DNA from: Cupriavidus sp. P-10
GTDB lineage: Bacteria; Pseudomonadota; Gammaproteobacteria; Burkholderiales; Burkholderiaceae
DNA: 64,000 bases
Direction: 5' to 3'
Assembly (NCBI RefSeq): GCF_003402535.2
Contig: NZ_AP025170.1
Span: forward strand, 248,001-312,000
Both the position numbers and the translations under genes were made by a program. Positions 52,698 to 61,309 of this stretch are shown here, one piece after another (positions within the stretch are counted from its first letter, which is position 1; every line of letters starts with the position of its first letter). Under the pieces are notes generated by a model that worked only from the letters and a program-made list of their open reading frames with translations, searched no databases and had not been told where the DNA came from.

Positions 52698-53168
52698 CTA
52701 GCTACCGCCCGCGAACCCGTTCTGCCGCCACGCCTCGAACACCACCACTGCCACCGTATTCGACAGGTTCAGGCTCCGGTTGTCCGGCCGCATTGGCAGC
52801 CGTATGCGCTGCGCGGGCGGAAACCACTCGCGCCGCTCCGGCGACAGTCCGCGCGTTTCCGAGCCAAAAACAAACCAGTCGCCCGGCCTGAATTCCACCT
52901 GTCCGAACGGCGTCGAGCCCCGCGTGGTCAGCGCGAACATGCGCGCGGGATCGGGTTGCTCGCTGGCCATCAGCGCGTCCCAGCTCTCATGCACGCGCAT
53001 GGTCGCGTACTCGTGGTAGTCCAGCCCGGCGCGGCGCATGCGCGCGTCTTCCAGCGGGAAGCCCAGCGGCTTGACCAGGTGCAGCTGCGCGCCGGTGTTG
53101 GCGCACAGGCGGATCACATTGCCGGTATTGGGCGGGATTTCGGGTTCGACCAGGACGACGTTGAACAT
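52698..53168 (-). CDS. trmL: tRNA (cytidine(34)-2'-O)-methyltransferase TrmL
   Basis: SPOUT-class methyltransferase that 2'-O-methylates the wobble base of tRNA-Leu; 156 residues. FNVVLVEPEIPPNTGNVIRLCANTGAQLHLVKPLGF is the family start; FVFGSETRGLSPE and IRLPMRPDNRSLNLSNTVAVVVFEAWRQ form the knot. ATG 53168 gives the family length; the 19-residue upstream extension is basic and unlikely. It follows comF on the minus strand (62 bp). Confidence 0.95.
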   Translation of the reverse strand: MFNVVLVEPEIPPNTGNVIRLCANTGAQLHLVKPLGFPLEDARMRRAGLDYHEYATMRVHESWDALMASEQPDPARMFALTTRGSTPFGQVEFRPGDWFVFGSETRGLSPERREWFPPAQRIRLPMRPDNRSLNLSNTVAVVVFEAWRQNGFAGGS

Positions 53169-53230
53169 GTTGCGGAGCTTCTTGAGAACGGTGCGCAGCT
53201 TAACGCGCGCACCAGGCGCTGTCATCCGGG

Positions 53231-53950
53231 CTAGGGCGTACGCAGCGCGACGATCACGCTGACATGTGCCGCGCCGTGCGCCTTGAGCGCAAGCGCCGCC
53301 TCATGCAGCGTCGCGCCGGAAGTCATCACATCGTCCACCAGCGCCACGTGCAGTCCATCCAGCCGCACGGACCGGGTCAGCCGGAACGCATCGCGCAGGT
53401 TCACCTGCCGCGCGGCCAGGTCCAGCGCGCGCTGGCTGCCGGTATCGCGCCGGCGGTGCAGCAGCACGGGGTCGGCGCGCAGGCCGAGCCGGCGCGCCAG
53501 CGGGCGGGCGATTTCCCAGGCCTGGTTGAAGCCGCGCGCGGCCAGCCGTTGCGGCGCCAGCGGGATGGGGGCGAGCAGGTCGGGCGGCGCCAGCCGCTGC
53601 GCCGCCCAAGCCGCCGGCAGTACGGCAGCAAGGCGGCTCGCCAGCCAGTCGGCCAGCGGCAGCGCGTGGCCGAACTTGAGCGACAGCACCAGGTTGTCCT
53701 GCGGGCTGGCGTAGTCGCCCAGCGTGCAGGCATGGTCGAACGCCGGAGGCATGGCGGCGCAGGCCGGGCAATCCACATGGCGGCCCAGCGCCAGCGCGCA
53801 AACGGGGCAGCGCCGCACCGGCCGCAGCAGGTCGGCGGCGCAGGGCGCGCACACCACATCGCGCTGCACGCTGCCGCACAGCGCGCAGGCGCTTGGCAGC
53901 AGCGCCGCAACAGTGGCCCGCCAGGCGCCCAGGGCCTTCTCTGCGCCCAT
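53231..53950 (-). CDS. comF: ComF-family phosphoribosyltransferase-like protein
   Basis: A 239-residue protein with an N-terminal zinc-ribbon (CALCGSVQRDVVCAPC, then CPVCALALGRHVDCPAC) and a C-terminal PRT domain with the PRPP-type loop VALVDDVMTSGATLHEAALAL and APIPLAPQRLAARGFNQAWEIARPL. ComF is needed for DNA uptake in naturally competent bacteria; elsewhere its role is not settled. comM at 28.5 kb is another competence-type gene in the window. It is divergent from the methyltransferase gene (108-bp gap). Confidence 0.9.
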   Translation of the reverse strand: MGAEKALGAWRATVAALLPSACALCGSVQRDVVCAPCAADLLRPVRRCPVCALALGRHVDCPACAAMPPAFDHACTLGDYASPQDNLVLSLKFGHALPLADWLASRLAAVLPAAWAAQRLAPPDLLAPIPLAPQRLAARGFNQAWEIARPLARRLGLRADPVLLHRRRDTGSQRALDLAARQVNLRDAFRLTRSVRLDGLHVALVDDVMTSGATLHEAALALKAHGAAHVSVIVALRTP

Positions 53951-54058
53951 CGCGGCCCGCGCGTATACTTGCCGTCCGGCCGCGGCCCATCGGGCGCGGC
54001 GGCCGCGTTCGTCCGGCGCGCGCGCCGGTTCCTGGTCTTTTTTCTGCCCTGCCTGTCC

Positions 54059-55030
54059 GTGTCCCTGCATGCCGCCAATCCTCCCGATGGCTCCGCTAGT
54101 CCCGATGCCCTCCTGCCGCCCGCGCGCCTGACCCGCCTCGCCTTCGACCGGCGCAGCCGCAACTTCGGCCAGCTGGATTTCCTGCTGGGCGAGATCGGCC
54201 GCCGCATGCAGGAGCGCATGGAGGTGATCCGGCTGGCGCCGCAGCGCGCGCTGGACATCGGCTGCGGCCACGGCCAGGGGCTGGCGGCGCTGCGCGCCCG
54301 CTTTCCGGATGCGCAGATCGCCGGCATGGACATCTCCGGGGCGATGCTGGCCGAAGCCGGCCAGCGCGACCCGCAGCGCCGCCCGGGCTGGCTCGGCCGC
54401 ATGCTGGGCAAGCGGCCGCTGTTCGACCTGGTGCAGGGCGATCTTGCCACACTGCCTTTTGCGCCCGCGAGCTTCGAACTGCTCTGGTCCAACCTGGCGC
54501 TGCACTGGCACCCCGAGCCACACCGCGTGTTTCCGGAATGGCACCGCGTGACGCGTGACGAAGGGCTGGTGCTGTTTTCGCTGTTCGGCCCGGATACCCT
54601 CAAGGAATTGCGCACAGCCTTCGCCGAAGTCGACGAGGCGCCCCATACGTTGCGCTTTGTCGACATGCACGACATCGGCGACATGCTGGTCCACGGTGGC
54701 TGGTCCACGCCGGTGATGGACATGGAAACGCTGACCGTGACCTACGAGTCGCCCGCCGCGCTGCTGCACGAGGTGCAGGCCTTCGGCGGCATGCGTGGCC
54801 CGGCCGGCGCGCTGCCGCAGGGCCTGCGCGGCCGGCGCTGGTATCAGGCGCTGACGCAGGCGCTGGAGCGGCGCCGCAACGCCGACGGGGTGATTCCGCT
54901 GACCGTCGAGATCGTCTACGGCCATGCGTGGAAGCTGCCGGCGCGCGGTGGCCAGGTACTCGACGATCAGGGCCGCGCCGTGGTGCCGCTGGACCAGATC
55001 GGGCGTGCAAAGCCCCGTCGGGCAAGTTAA
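54059..55030 (+). CDS. BioC-like SAM-dependent methyltransferase
   Basis: A 323-residue class I methyltransferase resembling malonyl-ACP O-methyltransferase BioC and related proteins. Motif I is ALDIGCGHGQGLAALRARFP, acid loop AGMDISGAMLAEAG, motif II region VQGDLATLPFAPASFELLWSNLALHW, and HRVTRDEGLVLFSLFGPDTLKELR. No in-frame ATG lies early enough; GTG 54059 (encoding MSLHAANPPDG) is chosen without a clear ribosome site. No bio genes are adjacent, so biotin synthesis is an inference from similarity. Confidence 0.82.
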   Translation: MSLHAANPPDGSASPDALLPPARLTRLAFDRRSRNFGQLDFLLGEIGRRMQERMEVIRLAPQRALDIGCGHGQGLAALRARFPDAQIAGMDISGAMLAEAGQRDPQRRPGWLGRMLGKRPLFDLVQGDLATLPFAPASFELLWSNLALHWHPEPHRVFPEWHRVTRDEGLVLFSLFGPDTLKELRTAFAEVDEAPHTLRFVDMHDIGDMLVHGGWSTPVMDMETLTVTYESPAALLHEVQAFGGMRGPAGALPQGLRGRRWYQALTQALERRRNADGVIPLTVEIVYGHAWKLPARGGQVLDDQGRAVVPLDQIGRAKPRRAS

Positions 55031-55045
55031 AACAGAGTTAACTTG
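55023..55045. repeat. 8-bp inverted repeat over a stop codon
   Basis: Perfect arms CAAGTTAA and TTAACTTG with a 7-nt spacer. The left arm contains the stop codon of the BioC-like gene. No T-run follows; it may be a weak terminator or a regulator site. AT-rich for this genome. Confidence 0.45.
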
Positions 55046-55149
55046 CGCGTGCGGCAGATTGCCGCAGGCCGAGGGCTGGCGCGGCATCCCGGGCTATTCC
55101 CCATGCACAGAATCGAGCGGCGCGCAAGCGCCATGGTCAAGAACCGCCC

Positions 55150-55178
55150 TTGTCCGTGTATGGGAAGCGCCCTATAAT
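55150..55178 (+). promoter_or_regulatory. Sigma-70 promoter ahead of the cytochrome oxidase locus
   Basis: TTGTCC, 17-bp spacer and a consensus TATAAT. Predicted start near 55185, about 107 nt ahead of the DUF2244 gene. It is the best sigma-70 match noticed in the window and probably drives DUF2244 and the following cox genes. Confidence 0.7.
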
Positions 55179-55291
55179 GCGCCAGTTTGTCGCAGTGGTC
55201 CCCTGGCACAAGAACGTCCTGGTTTTGCACCTGCACTGTGCAGCCCGGGCGCCATCGTCCCGGGTGTGCATCCGATGCAGAGTGGTTGGCG

Positions 55292-55801
55292 ATGCAAGAC
55301 TTGGGTATCGCATTCCAGACGGCAGGTGGTGACTCCGGCGGAAATCTCGACGGACCTCCCCCCACGCCCCACGACTGGCTGATGAAGCGGAATTGCTCGC
55401 TGAGTCCACGCCAGGTCGGCTGGTTTTACCTCTCGATCCTCACTGTCTCGCTTGCCATCGCGTTGTTTTTCGCGTGGCAAGGGTCCTGGCTCGTGCTGCC
55501 GTTTGCCAGCATCGAGCTGGCCGGGCTGGGGATCGCACTGCTTGTGTATGCGCGCCATGCGACAGACTATGAGCGCGTCAGCATCACCGACGGCATGCTG
55601 GTCGTGGAGACAGCCAGCGGCACGCGGGTGACGCGCCAGGAATTCAATCCGCACTGGGTGCGGATCGAACTGGGTGAATCGTTCCGCGCGCTGGTGACGT
55701 TGCGCTCGGGCAAGCGTGCGGTACAGGTGGGGTGTTACGTGGACCCGTACCGGCGACGCAAGTTCGCGCAGGAGCTCGCAGCGGCCTTGCGCCACCTCTG
55801 A
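55292..55801 (+). CDS. DUF2244 inner-membrane protein
   Basis: A 169-residue protein of the DUF2244 family with two adjacent membrane helices (about 49-68 and 71-90) preceded by RNCSLSPRQVGWFYLSI, a family mark, and followed by a soluble part: YERVSITDGMLVVET, FNPHWVRIELGE, QVGCYVDPYRRRKFAQELAAAL. The start MQDLGIAF is uncertain; MKRNCSL at 55383 or an earlier ATG at 55187 are possible. It often precedes coxB in beta-proteobacteria, which suggests a link with the oxidase, but no function is proven. Confidence 0.82.
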   Translation: MQDLGIAFQTAGGDSGGNLDGPPPTPHDWLMKRNCSLSPRQVGWFYLSILTVSLAIALFFAWQGSWLVLPFASIELAGLGIALLVYARHATDYERVSITDGMLVVETASGTRVTRQEFNPHWVRIELGESFRALVTLRSGKRAVQVGCYVDPYRRRKFAQELAAALRHL

Positions 55802-55859
55802 GAGGGGGCAGGGGCGGCGGCGGGGGCAGATTTGAATCTGTAAATTGGGTAGATAACAA

Positions 55860-57125
55860 ATGAAAATGTGGAAGAAGGCATCCGCAGTTTGTCTGGCAGG
55901 TGCGTCCCTGCTTGCCAGCCACGCGGCGTTCGCGGTCAGCGACATGCCCGGCGGCCCCGCCGTGCGCCAGCTCAACCTGACCGAGCCCGTTACCAAGATC
56001 GCCGAACAGATTCACTGGCTGAACTGGATGATGCTGATCATCTGCACGGTGATCTTCGTCGCGGTGTTCGCCGTGATGTTCTATTCCATCTTCACGCACC
56101 GCAAGGCCAAGGGCTCCAAGCCCGCTTCCTTCCACGAAAGCATCACGGTCGAGGTGGTCTGGACCATCGTCCCGTTCCTGATCGTGATCGCGATGGCGCT
56201 GCCGGCGACCAAGACCGTGGTCGCGATGAAGGACACCACCAACTCCGACATCACCATCAAGGCCACCGGCTACCAGTGGAAGTGGGGCTATGACTACCTG
56301 AAGGGCGAAGGCGAGGGCATCTCGTTCGTGTCGACCCTGACCACTCCGCGCGAGCAGATCAACAACGAGCAGCCCAAGGGCAACACCTACCTGATGGAGG
56401 TGGACAACGAGCTGGTCGTGCCGGTCAACAAGAAGATCCGCATCGTTACCACTGCCAACGACGTGATCCACGCCTGGATGATCCCGGCCTTCGGCGTCAA
56501 GCAGGATGCGATCCCCGGCTTCGTGCGCGACACCTGGTTCAAGGCCGAGAAGATCGGCGTGTACCGCGGCCAGTGCGCCGAGCTGTGCGGCAAGGAACAC
56601 GCCTTCATGCCGATCGTGGTGCGCGTTGTCTCTGATGCCGACTACACCAAGTGGGTCGACGGCAAGAAGAAAGAGTTGATGGCCAAGGCCGACGATCCCA
56701 ACAAGACCTGGACCCTGGATGAATCCAAGGTGCGCGGCGAGAAGGTCTACGCCGCCAACTGCGCGGTCTGCCACCAGCCCAACGGCAAGGGCGGCGGCGC
56801 GTTCCCGGGGCTGGATGGCTCCAAGCTGGTCAATGGCCCGAAGGCCGGCCAGATGCACATCCTGCTGGAAGGCAAGGGCGGCATGCCGTCTTGGAAGCAG
56901 CTGTCGGACACCGAGCTGGCAGCGGTCATGACCTATACGCGCAACGCCTGGAGCAACAAGACGGGTGAAGTGATCCAGCCGAGCGACTTCGTGGGTGCCC
57001 GCGCGGGCAAGTTCCCCGAAGGCGGCGGCGCGGCCGGCGGCGAAGCTCCCAAAGCCGACGCCAAGCCCGCAGACAAGACCGGCGCCAAGCAGGCCAGCCT
57101 CGCGGACAACCGCGTTGCAGGCTGA
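55860..57125 (+). CDS. coxB: Cytochrome c oxidase subunit II fused to cytochrome c (caa3 type)
   Basis: Subunit II carrying the CuA centre, 421 residues. A signal peptide (cleaved after ASHAAFA, about residue 26) and two membrane helices precede the cupredoxin domain with CuA ligands in GQCAELCGKEHAFM (Cys239 and Cys243) and HAWMIPAFGVKQDAIPG. A C-terminal class I cytochrome c domain has CAVCH (301-305) and ends with an Ala/Lys/Gly-rich tail. The fusion marks a caa3-type oxidase able to take electrons directly from cytochrome c. It begins 58 bp after DUF2244 and leads coxA by 38 bp. Confidence 0.95.
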   Translation: MKMWKKASAVCLAGASLLASHAAFAVSDMPGGPAVRQLNLTEPVTKIAEQIHWLNWMMLIICTVIFVAVFAVMFYSIFTHRKAKGSKPASFHESITVEVVWTIVPFLIVIAMALPATKTVVAMKDTTNSDITIKATGYQWKWGYDYLKGEGEGISFVSTLTTPREQINNEQPKGNTYLMEVDNELVVPVNKKIRIVTTANDVIHAWMIPAFGVKQDAIPGFVRDTWFKAEKIGVYRGQCAELCGKEHAFMPIVVRVVSDADYTKWVDGKKKELMAKADDPNKTWTLDESKVRGEKVYAANCAVCHQPNGKGGGAFPGLDGSKLVNGPKAGQMHILLEGKGGMPSWKQLSDTELAAVMTYTRNAWSNKTGEVIQPSDFVGARAGKFPEGGGAAGGEAPKADAKPADKTGAKQASLADNRVAG

Positions 57126-57163
57126 CCCGCTGAAGACAGAACAGGATTAGAGGAGCATTTGCG

Positions 57164-58771
57164 ATGAGTACTGCTACCCCGGACGCACTCGGCCATCCGC
57201 ACGATCACGCGCATGACGACCACGCGCACGATCACCCGCATGGCTGGCGCCGCTGGCTGTTCGCCACCAACCACAAGGACATCGGGACGCTGTACCTGCT
57301 GTTCTCGTTCATCATGCTGCTGTCGGGCGGCCTGCTGGCGCTGCTGATCCGCCTGGAGCTGTTCGAGCCGGGCCTGCAGTTCTTCCGCCCCGAACTGTTC
57401 AACCAGTTCACCACCATGCACGGCCTGGTGATGGTGTTCGGCGCGATCATGCCGGCCTTTGTCGGCTTCGCCAACTGGATGATCCCGCTGCAGATCGGCG
57501 CGTCCGACATGGCGTTCGCGCGCATGAACAACTTCAGCTTCTGGCTGATGCCGCCGGCCGCGCTGCTGCTGGCCGGCTCGTTCTTCGCCCCGGGCGGCGC
57601 CACCGCCGCCGGCTGGACCCTGTACGCGCCGCTGTCGGTGCAGATGGGCGCGGGCATGGACATGGCCATCTTCGCGATGCACATCATGGGCGCGTCGTCG
57701 ATCATGGGCTCGATCAACATCATCGTGACCATCCTCAACATGCGCGCCCCCGGCATGACGCTGATGAAGATGCCGATGTTCTGCTGGACCTGGCTGATCA
57801 CCGCCTACCTGCTGATCGCCGTGATGCCCGTGCTGGCCGGCGCCATCACCATGGTGCTGACCGACCGCCACTTCGGCACGAGCTTCTTCTCGGCCGCCGG
57901 CGGTGGTGACCCGGTGATGTACCAGCACATCTTCTGGTTCTTCGGCCACCCCGAGGTGTACATCATGATCCTGCCGGCTTTCGGGATCATCTCGCAGGTG
58001 GTGCCGGCGTTCGCCCGCAAGCGCCTGTTCGGCTACAGCTCGATGGTGTACGCCACCGCCTCGATCGCCATCCTGTCGTTCATCGTGTGGGCCCACCACA
58101 TGTTCACGACCGGCATGCCGGTGACCGGCCAGCTGTTCTTCATGTACGCGACCATGCTGATCGCGGTGCCGACGGCCGTGAAGATCTTCAACTGGATCGC
58201 CACGATGTGGCGCGGCTCGATGACCTTCGAGACCCCGATGCTGTTCTCGATCGGCTTCATCTTCGTGTTCACCATCGGGGGCTTTACCGGCCTGATGCCG
58301 GCGGTGGCACCGATCGACATCCAGCTGCAGGACACCTACTTCATCGTGGCGCACTTCCACTATGTGCTGGTGGCCGGCTCGCTGTTCGCGCTGTTCGCGG
58401 GCTTCTACTACTGGGGTCCGAAGTGGAGCGGGTTCATGTACAACGAAGCCCGCGGCAAGGTCCACTTCTGGGGTTCGCTGATCTTCTTCAACGTGACCTT
58501 CTTCCCGATGCACTTCCTGGGCCTGGCCGGCATGCCGCGCCGCTACGCCGACTACCCGACCCAGTTCACCGACTTCAACGCGATTGCGTCGATCGGTGCG
58601 CTCGGCTTCGGCCTGATGCAGGTGTATTTCTTCTTCTTCGTGGTGCTGCCGTCGTACCGTGGCGGCGAGAAGGCCGCGGACAAGCCGTGGGAAGGCGCCG
58701 AAGGGCTGGAATGGACCGTGCCGTCGCCGGCGCCGTTCCACACCTTTGAAACGCCCCCGCAGGTTCGCTAA
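57164..58771 (+). CDS. coxA: Cytochrome c oxidase subunit I
   Basis: Catalytic heme-copper subunit, 535 residues, 12 predicted membrane helices. An N-terminal extension has eight His within residues 11-26 (GHPHDHAHDDHAHDHPHGW). Core motifs are HGLVMVFGAIMPAFVGFANWMIP with a heme a His, the CuB/cross-link motif FFGHPEVYIMILPAFG, VWAHHMFTTGMPV with the CuB twin histidines, and VAHFHYVLVAGSLFALF with the heme ligand pair. AGAGGAG lies 7 bp ahead of the ATG. Cotranscribed with coxB. Confidence 0.96.
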   Translation: MSTATPDALGHPHDHAHDDHAHDHPHGWRRWLFATNHKDIGTLYLLFSFIMLLSGGLLALLIRLELFEPGLQFFRPELFNQFTTMHGLVMVFGAIMPAFVGFANWMIPLQIGASDMAFARMNNFSFWLMPPAALLLAGSFFAPGGATAAGWTLYAPLSVQMGAGMDMAIFAMHIMGASSIMGSINIIVTILNMRAPGMTLMKMPMFCWTWLITAYLLIAVMPVLAGAITMVLTDRHFGTSFFSAAGGGDPVMYQHIFWFFGHPEVYIMILPAFGIISQVVPAFARKRLFGYSSMVYATASIAILSFIVWAHHMFTTGMPVTGQLFFMYATMLIAVPTAVKIFNWIATMWRGSMTFETPMLFSIGFIFVFTIGGFTGLMPAVAPIDIQLQDTYFIVAHFHYVLVAGSLFALFAGFYYWGPKWSGFMYNEARGKVHFWGSLIFFNVTFFPMHFLGLAGMPRRYADYPTQFTDFNAIASIGALGFGLMQVYFFFFVVLPSYRGGEKAADKPWEGAEGLEWTVPSPAPFHTFETPPQVR

Positions 58772-58834
58772 GCAGCCAACGTAACGAGGCGTGGTGGCGG
58801 CAATGTCCGCCGCCACGCCAGCCAGTCACACAAT

Positions 58835-58966
58835 ATGCAGGCTCCAGACAAAAACCCATCACACCCGGACCCGAAGGCCGCCAACCGGCGCCTTGGACTG
58901 ATCCTGCTGTCGATCGTGGTGGTTTTCTTTTTGGGGTTCTTCGCCAAGATGGTGTTCCTTGGCTGA
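58835..58966 (+). CDS. Cytochrome oxidase small assembly protein
   Basis: A 43-residue protein with a hydrophilic N-terminus (QAPDKNPSHPDPKAANRR) and one C-terminal membrane helix (LGLILLSIVVVFFLGFFAKMV). It sits between coxA and ctaG, where beta-proteobacteria carry this tiny gene. The ribosome site is poor and the start is chosen by family length. Presumed role in oxidase assembly rests on conserved position. Confidence 0.82.
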   Translation: MQAPDKNPSHPDPKAANRRLGLILLSIVVVFFLGFFAKMVFLG

Positions 58967-58983
58967 GGTGGCAGGGTAGCGAG

Positions 58984-59619
58984 ATGAGCGTCGACCAGCA
59001 GGGCAGGGAAGCACGGGAAGCGCAGGAAGTCGACAAGCGCTTCAACCGCGGCATGATGGTGCGATTGATCGTGATCGTCGCCGTGATGTTCGGCTTTGGC
59101 TACGCGCTGGTTCCGCTGTACAAGAAGATCTGCGACATCACCGGCATCAACGTGGTGACCACGCGCGAGCTGCATGGCGGCTCGGTGAAGAACACGCAGG
59201 TCGACAAGAGCCGCACGGTCACGGTGGAGTTCGACTCCAACGCGCGCGGGCCCTTCGCCTTCCGTCCGGTGAAGAACAGCATGGAAGTGCACCCGGGCGA
59301 GATGATGACGATCGTCTACGAGGTGGCCAACGGGCAGTCGCGCGATATCTCCGCGCAGGCCATCCCGAGCTACGCCCCCAAGCAGGCGACCCAGTATTTC
59401 AAGAAGCTGGAGTGCTTCTGCTTCAAGCAGCAGACGCTCAAGGCGAACGAGGCGCGCGAGATGCCGGTGGTGTTCGTAATCGATCCCGCGCTGCCCAAGG
59501 ATGTGAAGAGCATTACGCTGTCGTACACCTTCTTCGAGGTGGGCACGCCGGTGGCGCAGGCCCCCGAGGGCCAATTGACACCGACACCGGCGCCGGCGCC
59601 GGTGGGCAAGGGCAGCTGA
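58984..59619 (+). CDS. ctaG: Cytochrome c oxidase assembly protein CtaG (Cox11)
   Basis: Copper chaperone inserting CuB into subunit I, 211 residues. A cytoplasmic N-terminus, one membrane helix (LIVIVAVMFGFGYALVPLY, about 23-41), then a periplasmic immunoglobulin-like domain with VTVEFDSNARGPFAFRPV and the copper-binding CFCF motif in FKKLECFCFKQQTLKANE, and MPVVFVIDPAL. GGTAGCGAG precedes the ATG. Next to the small assembly protein (17 bp). Confidence 0.94.
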   Translation: MSVDQQGREAREAQEVDKRFNRGMMVRLIVIVAVMFGFGYALVPLYKKICDITGINVVTTRELHGGSVKNTQVDKSRTVTVEFDSNARGPFAFRPVKNSMEVHPGEMMTIVYEVANGQSRDISAQAIPSYAPKQATQYFKKLECFCFKQQTLKANEAREMPVVFVIDPALPKDVKSITLSYTFFEVGTPVAQAPEGQLTPTPAPAPVGKGS

Positions 59620-59631
59620 GGCGAGGGGCGC

Positions 59632-59856
59632 ATGGACGAGATGAAGGACGCCGTCAAACGGAAGATGTCCTTCGCGCAGACCATGCGCGCGGTGCTGTGG
59701 TCGTTCATCGGCCTGCGCAAGGGCGCGGAGCACGAGCGCGACATGGCACGGCTGAACCCGGTGCATGTGATCATTGCCGGGCTGATCGCCGCGGCAGTCT
59801 TTATCGCGGTGCTGATCGTCATCGTGAGGATGGTGGTCAGCCAGGCGGCAGGGTAG
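59632..59856 (+). CDS. DUF2970 small membrane protein
   Basis: A 74-residue protein with the DUF2970 pattern: an amphipathic KRKMSFAQTMRAVLWSFIGLRKGAEHERD followed by a C-terminal helix (VHVIIAGLIAAAVFIAVLIVIVRMVV). GAGGGGCGC precedes the ATG by few bases. It lies 12 bp after ctaG and is part of the same cox operon; function not known. Confidence 0.85.
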   Translation: MDEMKDAVKRKMSFAQTMRAVLWSFIGLRKGAEHERDMARLNPVHVIIAGLIAAAVFIAVLIVIVRMVVSQAAG

Positions 59857-59996
59857 CAGGGCAGGAAGGGTAGACAAGAAAGCAGTCGCAGAAAAACAAC
59901 CGCGCCGGCGCGGCCGTCCACAGGAGGCGGGCGGCCCCGGGAAACCGGCACGGATAACGAATACTGAATCAAAGACTCTGAGCTGGAGATAAAAGA

Positions 59997-60857
59997 ATGA
60001 GTGCGAATCGCGCAAACGCTCCGTACTACTTCGTACCGGGCCCGTCGCGCCACCCGATCACGGCAAGCTTCGGCCTGCTGATGACAGGTGCGGGCGCCGC
60101 CGGTTGGGTAAACGGGCAATCCTGGGCGCCGTACCTGTGCGTCTTCGGCCTGCTGTGGTTCCTGTTCGTGCTCAAGAGCTGGTTCGGTGACGCCATCAGC
60201 GAGTCCGAAGGCGGGATGTACGGCAAGAACATCGACGTCTCGTTCCGCTGGTCGATGGGCTGGTTCATCTTCTCCGAGGTGATGTTCTTCGCGGCCTTCT
60301 TCGGCGCGCTGTTCTATGCCCGCGCCATCGCCATGCCGTGGCTGGGTGACCTGAACAACAAGATCCTGTGGCCCGACTTTGCCGCGGTATGGCCTAACCT
60401 TGGGCCGGCCGGCGTGGTGGAATCGTTCCAGACCATGGGTCCGTGGCCGATCCCGACCATCAACACCGCGCTGCTGCTGATGTCGGGCGTGACCCTGACC
60501 TGGGCGCACCACGCGCTGCTGGCCGGCAAGCGCAACCAGTTGATCCAGGGCATGGTGCTGACCATCCTGCTGGGCGCGATCTTCATGTGCCTGCAGGTGT
60601 ATGAATACATGCACGCCTACCAGGACCTGAACCTGAAGCTGACCTCGGGCATCTACGGTTCGACCTTCTTCCTGCTGACCGGCTTCCACGGTTTCCACGT
60701 GACCATGGGCGCGATCATGCTGGCGGTGGTGCTGGGCCGCGTGCTCAAGGGCCACTTCACGCCCGATCACCACTTTGCCTTCGAAGGCGCCGCCTGGTAC
60801 TGGCACTTCGTTGACGTGGTGTGGCTGTTCCTCTACGTCGTGGTGTACTGGCTGTAA
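59997..60857 (+). CDS. coxC: Cytochrome c oxidase subunit III
   Basis: Seven-helix non-redox subunit, 286 residues. YYFVPGPSRHPITASFGLLMTGAGAAGWV, MGWFIFSEVMFFAAFFGALFYAR with the conserved Glu, TWAHHALLAGKR, STFFLLTGFHGFHVTMGAIML and the final FEGAAWYWHFVDVVWLFLYVVVYWL are typical. CTGGAGATAAA precedes the ATG (GGAG at 8 bp). It follows DUF2970 by 140 bp and ends at a strong terminator. Confidence 0.96.
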   Translation: MSANRANAPYYFVPGPSRHPITASFGLLMTGAGAAGWVNGQSWAPYLCVFGLLWFLFVLKSWFGDAISESEGGMYGKNIDVSFRWSMGWFIFSEVMFFAAFFGALFYARAIAMPWLGDLNNKILWPDFAAVWPNLGPAGVVESFQTMGPWPIPTINTALLLMSGVTLTWAHHALLAGKRNQLIQGMVLTILLGAIFMCLQVYEYMHAYQDLNLKLTSGIYGSTFFLLTGFHGFHVTMGAIMLAVVLGRVLKGHFTPDHHFAFEGAAWYWHFVDVVWLFLYVVVYWL

Positions 60858-60900
60858 GCTGCCGTACCCGCCGGTCGTCCCAGCAGTGGGGCGCCCGGCG

Positions 60901-60963
60901 CCAACGCAAAAGAGAAACGCCGCAGGAGGCCCGGCAGCCTGCGGCGTTTCTCTTTTGCGTTGG
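60901..60963. terminator. Bidirectional terminator between coxC and DUF2909 gene
   Basis: A perfect 26-bp inverted repeat (60901-60926 and 60938-60963) with an 11-nt loop. The outer arms are AT-richer than the inner (AAAAGAGAAA/TTTCTCTTTT), so a GC stem is followed by T-rich tails in both directions. It serves coxC on the right strand and the DUF2909 gene on the left. Confidence 0.85.
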
Positions 60964-60982
60964 CCTCAAGCCATGCGGCTTG

Positions 60983-61192
60983 TCAGGGCGCCATGCGGAT
61001 GCCCGTGCTGTGGATCCAGCCCATCCAGCTCGAGAACAGGATGAACAGGAACAGCGCCACCGAGAAGCCCACGCGCAGCATCAGCGAGCGCATCATGTTG
61101 GGCGTCTTGCCGCGGTCGCGCATCATGAAGAACAGGGCGGAGGCCAGGCTGGCGATGATCAGGATGAAGGCGACGATGATGACGAAGCGCAT
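60983..61192 (-). CDS. Twin-transmembrane DUF2909 protein
   Basis: A 69-residue protein with two helices (about 3-23 and 41-62) joined by a basic loop (MMRDRGKTPNMMRSLMLR). This matches the DUF2909 family always found near SURF1 in beta-proteobacteria. It is transcribed against the cox operon, divergent from SURF1 (117-bp gap). Assembly role is inferred from neighbourhood only. Confidence 0.87.
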   Translation of the reverse strand: MRFVIIVAFILIIASLASALFFMMRDRGKTPNMMRSLMLRVGFSVALFLFILFSSWMGWIHSTGIRMAP

Positions 61193-61309
61193 GGCGGGGC
61201 GGGTTGGCAGCGGAGCTTGCCGCAGTCTCGAAGTAGTGGCCGCGATGGATGACGGTGCGACACATTATCGCACCGGCCCCGCATGCATGCCGCTGGGCCT
61301 GTTGGTGCC

